From positions 1-32,252 of the forward strand of contig NZ_JSZO01000042.1 in assembly GCF_000801955.1 (NCBI RefSeq): a stretch of 32,252 nt of DNA, read 5' to 3'. The DNA comes from Ralstonia sp. A12 (lineage in GTDB: Bacteria; Pseudomonadota; Gammaproteobacteria; Burkholderiales; Burkholderiaceae). Numbering within the stretch: the stretch's first letter is position 1; each line of letters starts with the position of its first letter. Shown here one piece after another: positions 7,781-15,650 of the stretch. The position numbers were made by a program, and so were the translations under genes. The notes beneath the pieces were generated by a model. It was not told the origin of the DNA. It worked only from the letters and a program-made list of their open reading frames with translations, and searched no databases.

Positions 7781-8292
7781 CACCGCTCCTTTTTGTTGGT
7801 GGGTGACGGATTTGTACCCTCCGCCAACTGGCGGCGCTTCTCCGAAACTGCTGTCGTGAGATCGGGCCGCTGCGCCGCCTTCAGCACACAGGCGGGAACA
7901 AGGTCGAGCTGTTGCGCGGCGGCCGCAGCCTGTGCCTCGCGGCGCAGAGCGCTCGGGCTCTGCCCGGTGATGTCGCGAAAGATGCGGCCGAAGGTGCCCA
8001 GGCTCTCCCACCCAGTGGCATAGGCGATTTCGATGATGGGCAAGTCGGTGTCGCGCAGCAGGGTGGTGGCCTGCTCGATGCGGCGCGTGAGCAGGTAGCG
8101 GTGCGGCGGAATGCCGAAAGCCTGCTTGAACGAGCGCGCGAAATGCGCCTCCGACACGCCACTCACTTCGGCCAGCCGCTTGACCGGCCAATCCTCGTGC
8201 GAGGCAGCGTCCATCCGATCCTTCGCGCGCAGCAGGCGGCGCAACAGCGCCGGGTCTTGCTGCGCGTCGATCGGCGTGTCCGGCACGCTCAC
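7780..8292 (-). CDS. Short AraC-type transcriptional regulator (DNA-binding domain only)
   Basis: A 170-residue regulator. The two AraC helix-turn-helix motifs are at about residues 37-58 (VKRLAEVSGVSEAHFARSFK) and 85-108 (IIEIAYATGWESLGTFGRIF). The family end motif GQSPSALRRE follows. There is no N-terminal effector domain; only about 30 residues precede the first motif. The alanine-rich, charged C-terminal tail of about 50 residues is not part of the fold. Short AraC proteins paired with a VOC gene are common in proteobacteria. The start overlaps the upstream binding-protein stop by four bases (ATGA at 8289-8292). It may regulate this unit, possibly through another sensor. Confidence 0.9.
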   Translation of the reverse strand: MSVPDTPIDAQQDPALLRRLLRAKDRMDAASHEDWPVKRLAEVSGVSEAHFARSFKQAFGIPPHRYLLTRRIEQATTLLRDTDLPIIEIAYATGWESLGTFGRIFRDITGQSPSALRREAQAAAAAQQLDLVPACVLKAAQRPDLTTAVSEKRRQLAEGTNPSPTNKKER

Positions 8293-9095
8293 CGAACGGC
8301 CTCGGGCTGGCGCGACGGCTCCATGCCGCTCTTCTCCACCGCCGGTGCCGCCTCCGGTGACGCCAGGTAGCGGATCAGCTCGCGCGCCGCCTTCGGGTGC
8401 ACCGCATTGACGGGAATGCCCGCCGCAAACACCGTCACCTTTTGCAGCGGCTCGGGAATCTTGCCGACAAAGTCCACGCCCGCCACGGGCAGCAGCTCGC
8501 TCACCTGCTGGAAGCCGATGGCGTATTCGCCGCTGGCCACCACGGTGCCCACGGGAATCTTCTCGATCTTGCGGGCCTTACCGCGCATCTGGTCCTCAAT
8601 GCCCAGGCGCTTGAACAGCGTGGTCTCGATATAGACGCCGCTGGCGCTGTCGGAATACGCCACCGACTTGGCCTGCAGCAGCGTGTTGCGCAGGGCAGCC
8701 TCCGTGCTGATGTCGGGCTTGGGCGCACCCGCCTTCACCACCATGCCGATGCGTGATTCGGCCAATGGCACACGGCTGGCGGGGTCCACCAGGCCTTTCT
8801 GGATCAGGCCATCGAGCGCTTCGCCCACCATGATGAGCACATCGGCCTGTTCGCCGCGCGCCAGGCGATTCGGGATCGCCTCAGGCGAGGCGCCCATCGA
8901 CGGCCCCCAGGCGGTGGTGAGGGTATTGCCCGTGGCCTTCTCGTACCCTGGCGCGAGCGCCTTGTAGGCCGCAGTGAAGCCACCGGAATTCATCACGCGC
9001 ACTTCGTCCGCACTGGCGGCGGGCGACAGAAAACCCAGCGACAGTGCGCCGAGCGCGAAGACAACATGGCGGAGCAAGCGAGGCAGGTGCTGCAT
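8289..9095 (-). CDS. Periplasmic substrate-binding protein, ModA-like
   Basis: A 268-residue exported protein with a Sec signal peptide (residues 1-29, cleavage after ASA) and a type 2 periplasmic-binding fold. The mature start DEVRVMNSGGFTAAYKALAP and the later segment LARGEQADVLIMVGEALDGLI resemble the molybdate/tungstate-binding ModA group and related solute-binding proteins. Conserved Ser/Gly contacts for an oxyanion could be NSGG and SDSASG. No permease or ATPase gene is nearby, so it is probably an orphan binding protein or serves a distant transporter. It is the first gene of an overlapping unit with an AraC regulator, a VOC protein and a small membrane protein. The ligand is not known. 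Confidence 0.87.
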   Translation of the reverse strand: MQHLPRLLRHVVFALGALSLGFLSPAASADEVRVMNSGGFTAAYKALAPGYEKATGNTLTTAWGPSMGASPEAIPNRLARGEQADVLIMVGEALDGLIQKGLVDPASRVPLAESRIGMVVKAGAPKPDISTEAALRNTLLQAKSVAYSDSASGVYIETTLFKRLGIEDQMRGKARKIEKIPVGTVVASGEYAIGFQQVSELLPVAGVDFVGKIPEPLQKVTVFAAGIPVNAVHPKAARELIRYLASPEAAPAVEKSGMEPSRQPEAVR

Positions 9096-9228
9096 GGCGG
9101 GGGTCTCCTGTGCTTTCTTTTTGGAGCCGCCAGCTTACCGCGTGCGTGAGGCGATTGCCTCGGGAGGGAGGTGGGTGGAGCACGCCGGCATCAACGCCCG
9201 CGCACTCCACCTGTTACCGATCAGGAGG

Positions 9229-10437
9229 TCAGGCGATCGGCAGTTCGCGGATGGCGCCAGCCAGTTTGCCGATGCCCTCTTCCACCTGGGCGAGCGACGA
9301 GGTGGCATACGACAGACGCAGCGTCGAGCGATCCGGATCCACCGCGTAGAACGCTGCACCCGGCACGAAGGCCACGCCGCGCTCGATGGCGATCTTGGCT
9401 ACGTCTGCAGCATTGCGGCCCGGCAGGCGGCCCCACAGGAACATGCCGCCACGCGGGCGGTTGAAAGTCAGTTCGCTCTCGGGCAGCAGCGCGCGCAGGC
9501 CATTGGCCATGGCGTGTGCACGCTCGGCGTAGGCAGCGCGCGTGCGCGGCAGCACCGTCTCCAGGCGATTGCTGCGCAGGTAGGCCGCCGCCGTGGCCTG
9601 TGCAAACGTGGAGGTGTGCGCGTCGGCAAACTGCTTGACCATGACGGCGTTGCCCAGGAGCAGCGACGGGGCAATCATCCAGCCCACGCGCAACCCCGGC
9701 GCCACCACCTTCGACAGGCTGCCCAGGTAGACCACGCGGCCCTGCGCACCCTCGATCTGCTGGGACAGCGCGTACAGCGACGGCGGCGGCGGTGCGTCGA
9801 AGTACAGCTCGCCGTACGGATCGTCCTCAACGATCAGCAGGTTGTGGCGCACGGCCAGTTGCAGCAGACGCTGACGGCGCTCCAGGCTCATCAGCGCGCC
9901 GTTGGGGTTGCCGAAGTTGGGGATCACGTAGAGGAATTTGGGACGGGTGTTGGCAAGCGTCTTTTCCAGCGCGTCGACGTCCAGGCCGTCTGCGTCGGTC
10001 GGCACGCCGGCCACCTTGGCGCCGTACAGCTTGAATGCCTGGATGGCGGCCAGGAAAGTCGGCGCCTCCACCAACACCGTGTCGCCCTCGCCGATCAGCA
10101 CCTTGCCCAGCAGGTCCAGGCCTTGCTGCGAACCGGTGGTGACGAGGATGTCGGTGTTGACGACGGTGGCGCCGCGCGTCTTCATCAGCGTGACGATGGC
10201 CTCGCGCAGGGGCTCGAAGCCTTCGGTGGCGCCGTACTGCAGCGCGCGGGCGGCGTCGGCGGTGAGTGCGCTGTCTGCGGCGGCCTTCAGGCCTTCCACG
10301 TCAAACAGTGCCGAATCCGGAAAGCCGCCGGCAAACGAGATCAGGCCCGGCTTGCCGAGCACCTTGAAGAGTTCGCGGATGGCGGAGGTTTCAACGTTTT
10401 GCAGGCGCGGGGCCAGCAGCGATTGCAGGAAATCCAT
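9229..10437 (-). CDS. PLP-dependent aminotransferase, LysN/2-aminoadipate type (class I/II)
   Basis: A 402-residue fold-type I aminotransferase. The opening ISFAGGFPDSALFDVEGL is typical of the LysN/KAT-II-like branch, which acts on 2-aminoadipate, kynurenine or branched and aromatic amino acids. PLP-binding residues are visible: Asn177 in FGNPNG, Asp205 or Asp206 with Tyr208 in VEDDPYGEL, the Schiff-base lysine Lys243 in SLSKVVAPGLRVGW, and Arg near the C-terminus (STLRLSYA). There is no MocR-type DNA-binding domain: upstream in-frame sequence contains the divergent VOC gene on the other strand and looks non-coding. ATG 10437 is chosen because homologues begin just before this point. The real substrate is not determined. 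Confidence 0.9.
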   Translation of the reverse strand: MDFLQSLLAPRLQNVETSAIRELFKVLGKPGLISFAGGFPDSALFDVEGLKAAADSALTADAARALQYGATEGFEPLREAIVTLMKTRGATVVNTDILVTTGSQQGLDLLGKVLIGEGDTVLVEAPTFLAAIQAFKLYGAKVAGVPTDADGLDVDALEKTLANTRPKFLYVIPNFGNPNGALMSLERRQRLLQLAVRHNLLIVEDDPYGELYFDAPPPPSLYALSQQIEGAQGRVVYLGSLSKVVAPGLRVGWMIAPSLLLGNAVMVKQFADAHTSTFAQATAAAYLRSNRLETVLPRTRAAYAERAHAMANGLRALLPESELTFNRPRGGMFLWGRLPGRNAADVAKIAIERGVAFVPGAAFYAVDPDRSTLRLSYATSSLAQVEEGIGKLAGAIRELPIA

Positions 10438-10572
10438 GACGGGCGTGTCTCTATATGGTTCGAGTGCCCGCCACTTTACGTGATGTGCGACCGCCCTGCA
10501 TGCGAACACCGCGTCACAGCGATGGCTAAAATGCCGCAGTCCAGTTCCGTCCACCCACACCAGGAGCGCAGC

Positions 10573-10926
10573 ATGGCCGTCCGACGCATCGTCCCCAACC
10601 TGCATGCCACCGACCCGGCGCGCGCCCGCGCGTTCTATGCCGAGCTGCTCGGCCTGGACGTGGTGATGGACCACGGCTGGATCGTCACCTTTGCCGACAC
10701 CAGCAACACGATGACGCCGCAGATCAGCATCGCCAGCGAAGGCGGCGCGGGCACGCCGGTGCCGGCCTTGTCGGTGGAAGTGGATGACGTGGAAGCAGTG
10801 CATGCACGCGCCCTCTCACTCGGCCTGGAGATCGTCTACCCGCTCGTCGATGAGCCGTGGGGCGTGCGGCGCTTTTATGTGCGCGATCCGTTCGGGAACG
10901 TGGTCAACATCCTCGCGCACCAGTAG
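10573..10926 (+). CDS. VOC superfamily protein (glyoxalase/bleomycin-resistance type)
   Basis: A 117-residue protein covering one VOC domain. It has PNLHATDPARARAFYAELLG at the start, a central strand VDDVEAVHARALSLGLEIVY, and the family's closing motif RRFYVRDPFGNVVNILAH. The histidine and other ligands for a metal are not all in canonical places, so it may be a non-catalytic binding or resistance protein. The ATG at 10573 has an AGGAG site 6 nt upstream. It is divergent from the aminotransferase gene (135 bp gap) and convergent with the 63-aa gene, with a terminator hairpin between. Confidence 0.88.
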   Translation: MAVRRIVPNLHATDPARARAFYAELLGLDVVMDHGWIVTFADTSNTMTPQISIASEGGAGTPVPALSVEVDDVEAVHARALSLGLEIVYPLVDEPWGVRRFYVRDPFGNVVNILAHQ

Positions 10927-10942
10927 TCACGACACCCACACG

Positions 10943-10977
10943 AAAACGCCCGCATGTCGGCAGACGATGCGGGCGTT
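10943..10977 (-). terminator. Rho-independent terminator at the end of the rtc strand
   Basis: A perfect 11-bp stem AACGCCCGCAT (10945-10955) pairs with ATGCGGGCGTT (10967-10977). On the minus strand it is followed by a short T-run (TTTTCG). It ends the 63-aa gene and, if transcription continues past rtcA, the whole RNA-repair operon. It could also weakly stop the convergent VOC transcript. Confidence 0.8.
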
Positions 10978-10988
10978 GAGGTGCTGCG

Positions 10989-12316
<1,328 letters not shown>

Positions 12317-12363
12317 GGTTTGTTTTTCTTGTTCGCTTGCGCACCCGCTTGGTGGGGTACGCG

Positions 12364-13173
12364 TCAGGTTGTACAGGGTGTGCGCGTCAGCACTGTGTCG
12401 TAGAGGAACGCGTCCAATGCTGTCGGGTTACCCGTTGGCTGGCGGAAATCTGCTGGCACGTCTTCCTGCGCCAAGGCCTGTTCGATAAAGGCATGGATAC
12501 GCGGAAAACGCGCGCCGTATTCGGCCTCGCCAGATTCCATCTTGATCGCCAGCAACTGGTTGATCTCGTCGCGCAATGCGGCGTCTTTCACCATCACGTC
12601 AGCCAGATCGGCAAAGCGCATCGGCGGGATGCCGCGTCCTTCGTCAATCCACTGTGCGGCCAGCAGCGGACGCAGCACGTACAGGTACTTCTTCATGCGC
12701 ACAGTCTTGCCCTGCAGATAGCCGCGAAAGTTCTTCGCCGCCATCGACACGTAGTGCCAACGGCCCTTGCGCTCGGAGAAGAACGTCGGCGCCAGCATGC
12801 GCATGCGCGCAGCCAGCGCTGCGTCCTGGCGATACACCACGGGCGACGCGAGCCACTCCAGCAACGTCGGGTTGGAGCGGTGCATGAGTTGCAGCGCCTT
12901 GCGCAGCTCCCAGCCGGAGATATCCAGCTCATCGCTGATCGGCAGTTCGATCACATCGCGCTCTGGCTCGACGCGCAGGTACCACTCGGGCTGATGCACG
13001 TAGACGAAGCGCACGTCGTAGTCGCTGTCGGGCGAGGCGAAGCCCCAGCCGCGGCTGCCGGATTCACACGCGAACAGCACGCGCACGTCGTGCCGGTCTT
13101 CAATCTGCGCCAGCTCGGCGAGCACGCGCTCGCGGATGGCGTCGGAAACGGGATGCGAGTAGAGAAACGTCAC
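12364..13173 (-). CDS. rlaP: RlaP, DNA polymerase beta-like nucleotidyltransferase of the RNA-repair pathway
   Basis: A 269-residue nucleotidyltransferase of the pol-beta superfamily (COG3541/YcgL-like). The active-site pattern is visible: Gly39-Ser40 in ESGSRGWGFASPDSDYDVRF, then Asp51-x-Asp53, the metal-binding pair. The remaining two thirds are helical, with conserved stretches WLASPVVY and KNFRGYLQGK and the basic run RMKKYLYVLRPLLAA. Comparative genomics has linked this family to RtcB operons (RlaP, RNA-ligase-associated polymerase), with proposed nucleotide addition to damaged RNA ends. There is no ATG near the conserved start. I use GTG 13173, which begins the conserved TFLYSHPVSDAIRERV segment; ATC or CTG starts upstream are less likely. 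It lies 71 nt behind the 194-aa gene. Confidence 0.87.
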   Translation of the reverse strand: MTFLYSHPVSDAIRERVLAELAQIEDRHDVRVLFACESGSRGWGFASPDSDYDVRFVYVHQPEWYLRVEPERDVIELPISDELDISGWELRKALQLMHRSNPTLLEWLASPVVYRQDAALAARMRMLAPTFFSERKGRWHYVSMAAKNFRGYLQGKTVRMKKYLYVLRPLLAAQWIDEGRGIPPMRFADLADVMVKDAALRDEINQLLAIKMESGEAEYGARFPRIHAFIEQALAQEDVPADFRQPTGNPTALDAFLYDTVLTRTPCTT

Positions 13174-13244
13174 GATGATTCGGTCGTTCTTGTTCTGGAG
13201 ATCGGCACACCGCGCTGAACGAACCAAGCCTGAGCGCCCTCCGT

Positions 13245-13829
13245 TCAGTCGGTGGCGCTGGCGGCCAGCGCACACAGCGTGCGGTGCCTGGGGTTATACA
13301 CGGTCAGGCACCAGATGCCCCACCATTCCTTGCCTTCGTCGAAGTAGTTACTCCAGGTGCTGCGGGCCGGTTCTTCATCAGCGTTTCCGACCCAGTCGAA
13401 CACCTCGACATCGTCATTCGGCAACAGGTGCAGCATCGCCAGCCATGCCTGGAAATCCCCTGCATGCAATGTCGTACGGTAGGGCGGATCGAGGAAGGCT
13501 TGCTCCAGTGCGCCACCCGGTTCGGCCAGCCCGAGCACCTCGCTCTGGCTGAGTCTGCGCGGGCTGGCATCTGCCAGGTTGACCTCCAGCACCGGCCATG
13601 GGTACGAGGCGTACTGCGGATGTTGCGCGACCACGTTCGCCCGGTACTGCTGCGTCGCGCGATCGTGTTCCTCGAACAAACGTACCAGCGCCTGACGATG
13701 CGCCACCTCGTCCGGCGTGGCGCCGTCCACCAAGCGCAAGCACACGAAGTCGAAGACACCGCCGGCGTGCTGCCAACGCCGTCGGGCGTCTTCGGTGCTG
13801 TCGTTGTCCAAACCTTCCAGCACGCGCAT
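13245..13829 (-). CDS. Uncharacterised protein encoded between rtcB and rlaP
   Basis: A 194-residue soluble protein that I cannot assign to a characterised family. No membrane segment or signal peptide is visible. It is acidic and tryptophan-rich towards the end. The C-terminal part STWSNYFDEGKEWWGIWC, then TVYNP and a final ASATD, resembles a recurring motif of small bacterial proteins of unknown function. One Cys is in the N-terminal half and two are in the C-terminal part. ATG 13829 has GGTGAG upstream and lies 5 nt after the rtcB stop, so the two are almost certainly co-translated. A GTG at 13850 would overlap rtcB. Its place in the operon suggests a part in RNA repair or its control (inference). 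Confidence 0.85.
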   Translation of the reverse strand: MRVLEGLDNDSTEDARRRWQHAGGVFDFVCLRLVDGATPDEVAHRQALVRLFEEHDRATQQYRANVVAQHPQYASYPWPVLEVNLADASPRRLSQSEVLGLAEPGGALEQAFLDPPYRTTLHAGDFQAWLAMLHLLPNDDVEVFDWVGNADEEPARSTWSNYFDEGKEWWGIWCLTVYNPRHRTLCALAASATD

Positions 13830-13834
13830 TCGAC

Positions 13835-15049
13835 TCACCCCTTCACACACACCACCTGACGCAGCGTATGCACGATCTCCACCAGATCCGCCTGCGCAGC
13901 CATCACATGGTCGATGTCCTTGTACGCCATCGGGATCTCGTCGATCACGTCAGCGTCCTTGCGGCATTCCACGTGGGCCGTGGCGCGAATCTGGTCATCG
14001 ACCGTGAAACGCTTCTTGGCCTGCGTGCGGCTCATCGTACGGCCCGCACCGTGGCTGCACGAGCAGAAGGCCTCTTCGTTACCCAGCCCGCGCACGATGA
14101 AGCTCTTCGCGCCCATCGAACCCGGAATGATCCCGAGCTGCCCCTTCTGTGCTGACACTGCGCCCTTACGCGTCACCAGCACGTCGCGCCCGAAGTGGGT
14201 TTCGCGCTGCACGTAGTTGTGGTGACAGTTCACCGCTTCCACGTCCGCCGCGAACGGCTTGGTGATGACCTTGCGCGCGGCCGCGATCACGTTCTGCATC
14301 ATCGTGGCGCGGTTACGGCGCGCGTAATCCTGCGCCCAGCCGACAGCTTCGACGTAGTCGTCAAAGTGCTGGCTGCCTTCTTCAAAGTACGCCAGATCGC
14401 GGTCCGGCAGGTTGGCGATGTGCTGTCGCATATCGGCCTGTGCGAGTTCAATGAACAGGTTGCCGATGGCGTTCCCCACCCCGCGCGAACCCGAGTGCAG
14501 CATGAACCAGACGCGCTGCTCTTCATCCAGGCAGACCTCGATGAAGTGGTTACCCGTACCCAGCGTTCCCAGGTGCTTGTGGTTGTTCGTCTTGTTCAGC
14601 TTCGGATACTTCTCGGTGATGTGCTTGAAGCCGTCGACCAACTCGCCCCACATCGCATCCACGGTTTCCGGCGGCGTGTTCCAGGCGCCTTTATCGCGTG
14701 CTCCTTGCGTACGACCGTGCGGCACGGCTGTCTCAATGGCGCTACGCAGACCATGCAGGTTGTCCGGCAGGTCAGCGGCCGTCAACGTCGTGCGCGCAGC
14801 CATCATTCCGCAGCCGATATCCACACCCACCGCCGCCGGGATGATCGCGCCCTGCGTCGGGATTACGCTGCCGATGGTCGACCCCTTACCGAGGTGCACG
14901 TCCGGCATCACCGCCAGGTGCTTGAAGATGAACGGCATCTTGGCCGTGTTCATCAGCTGCTTGCGGGCGTCGTCTTCTACCGGCACGCCGTTGGTCCACA
15001 GCTTGATGTCGGCGCCGTGATCGACGTGGAGGGTGTTGTACGTACTCAT
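13835..15049 (-). CDS. rtcB: RNA-splicing ligase RtcB
   Basis: A 404-residue RNA ligase (E. coli RtcB has 408). It joins RNA 2',3'-cyclic-phosphate or 3'-phosphate ends to 5'-OH ends using GTP and Mn2+. Visible active-site residues are Asp77 and Cys80 in VGVDIGCGM, His168 in GTGNHFIEV, His185 in MLHSGSRGVG, His276/277 in NCHHNYV, and the guanylylated His333 in CSHGAGRTMSR. All known ligands are present, so an active enzyme is expected. ATG 15049 follows an AAGGA site and overlaps the stop of the upstream zinc-ribbon gene (ATGA at 15046-15049). The next gene starts 5 nt after the stop. Transcription is expected from the sigma-54 promoter at 15491-15506. Confidence 0.98.
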   Translation of the reverse strand: MSTYNTLHVDHGADIKLWTNGVPVEDDARKQLMNTAKMPFIFKHLAVMPDVHLGKGSTIGSVIPTQGAIIPAAVGVDIGCGMMAARTTLTAADLPDNLHGLRSAIETAVPHGRTQGARDKGAWNTPPETVDAMWGELVDGFKHITEKYPKLNKTNNHKHLGTLGTGNHFIEVCLDEEQRVWFMLHSGSRGVGNAIGNLFIELAQADMRQHIANLPDRDLAYFEEGSQHFDDYVEAVGWAQDYARRNRATMMQNVIAAARKVITKPFAADVEAVNCHHNYVQRETHFGRDVLVTRKGAVSAQKGQLGIIPGSMGAKSFIVRGLGNEEAFCSCSHGAGRTMSRTQAKKRFTVDDQIRATAHVECRKDADVIDEIPMAYKDIDHVMAAQADLVEIVHTLRQVVCVKG

Positions 15050-15456
15050 GATGCGTTGATTCCTTTGTTGTTGTTGTCGTTGTTCTTCTTGCTGACCGTG
15101 TGCCCACTGCGTCGTGTCACGCGACATGGCTTGCAGCGGATGGCGATCGAATCGATGTAGCCCTTGGCGGTTTCATACCACCATTTCTGCTGCGCGGCGG
15201 TCCAGACCTCGTGCTTTCCGCAATCGACGCAGGCGTACCACTGATCGACGTAGTAGCCATGCTGCGCGAGGCGGGGCAGACCGGAGCCGTAACTGTTGTG
15301 CGGTGCCAGTTGCGACACATCCACCGGCAAGCTACCGCGTGGCGGAGGCGGAGGCGGCACCAGCGCCGGTGCCCGCAGGCAGGCAATCTTTGCCCGTTCT
15401 CGCCGCGCCTGGCGCCGCGCCATGATGGCGGCGCGCTTCTGCTTACCGCTAATCAT
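15046..15456 (-). CDS. Zinc-ribbon domain protein, first gene of the rtc operon
   Basis: A 136-residue protein. Residues about 67-112 form a probable zinc ribbon: Cys76-x2-Cys79 (YACVDCG) and Cys108-x2-Cys111 (IRCKPCR), with VDQWYACVDCGKHEVWTAAQ and KWWYETAKGYI between, as in the putative zinc-ribbon family PF13451. The N-terminal 30 residues are very basic, followed by a run of six prolines. The C-terminus is an asparagine- and lysine-rich tail. A basic, zinc-binding protein ahead of rtcB suggests RNA binding or presentation to the ligase, but this is inference. ATG 15456 has an AGGAG site; its stop overlaps the rtcB start by four bases. Confidence 0.87.
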   Translation of the reverse strand: MISGKQKRAAIMARRQARRERAKIACLRAPALVPPPPPPRGSLPVDVSQLAPHNSYGSGLPRLAQHGYYVDQWYACVDCGKHEVWTAAQQKWWYETAKGYIDSIAIRCKPCRVTRRSGHTVSKKNNDNNNKGINAS

Positions 15457-15473
15457 GGTGCGCTCCTGGTTAG

Positions 15474-15490
15474 CTGGACATACTGTCTAG
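15474..15490. promoter_or_regulatory. Imperfect palindrome at the rtc transcription start
   Basis: CTGGACA-TAC-TGTCTAG is an inverted repeat with six of seven pairs matching. It lies directly downstream of the sigma-54 promoter and would span the expected transcription start (about 15480). It could be an operator or a leader hairpin. Confidence 0.35.
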
Positions 15491-15506
15491 TGCAATGGGT
15501 GTGCCA
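15491..15506 (-). promoter_or_regulatory. Sigma-54 (RpoN) promoter of the zinc-ribbon-rtcB operon
   Basis: On the minus strand the sequence reads TGGCAC-ACCCA-TTGCA, agreeing with the RpoN consensus TGGCAC-N5-TTGCW, including the invariant -24 GG and -12 GC. Transcription should start near 15480, giving a leader of about 24 nt that contains the AGGAG site of the zinc-ribbon gene. The divergent gene encodes RtcR, a sigma-54 activator, as in the E. coli rtcBA/rtcR arrangement. Confidence 0.92.
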
Positions 15507-15530
15507 GGTCACCCCCAGCCAGACGCACCT

Positions 15531-15630
15531 CGATCTATCTCATTGATTTTATTTAATTTACAAGAGACCAACGCAGATGTAGGCACGCCAAATTTCCTGA
15601 AAATCCGATCTATTGATATATTGATTTATC
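15531..15630. promoter_or_regulatory. Candidate RtcR binding region (two long direct repeats)
   Basis: Two imperfect direct repeats, CGATCTAT-N3-ATTGATTT (15531-15549) and CGATCTAT-N6-ATTGATTT (15606-15627), stand 75 bp apart. The surroundings are AT-rich compared with the neighbouring genes. They lie about 40 and 115 bp upstream of the sigma-54 promoter, the usual distance range of enhancer sites. The second also overlaps possible -35/-10 elements of rtcR (TTGATA at 15613, GATAAA at 15637), which would allow autoregulation. Confidence 0.5.
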
Positions 15631-15650
15631 TTTTTGGATAAAGCATCAGG

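Noticed and set aside
9148-9211. Hairpins between the aminotransferase and the binding-protein gene (GAGGC/GCCTC; GGTGGAG/CTCCACC)
   Set aside because: Short stems, a long loop in the second and no T-run; chance pairing in GC-rich sequence is likely.
8974-10572. Long plus-strand frame opposite the aminotransferase, joined in frame to the VOC gene at 10573
   Set aside because: The aminotransferase is clearly real on the minus strand. The VOC domain starts at ATG 10573 with a good ribosome site, so the upstream extension is not coding.
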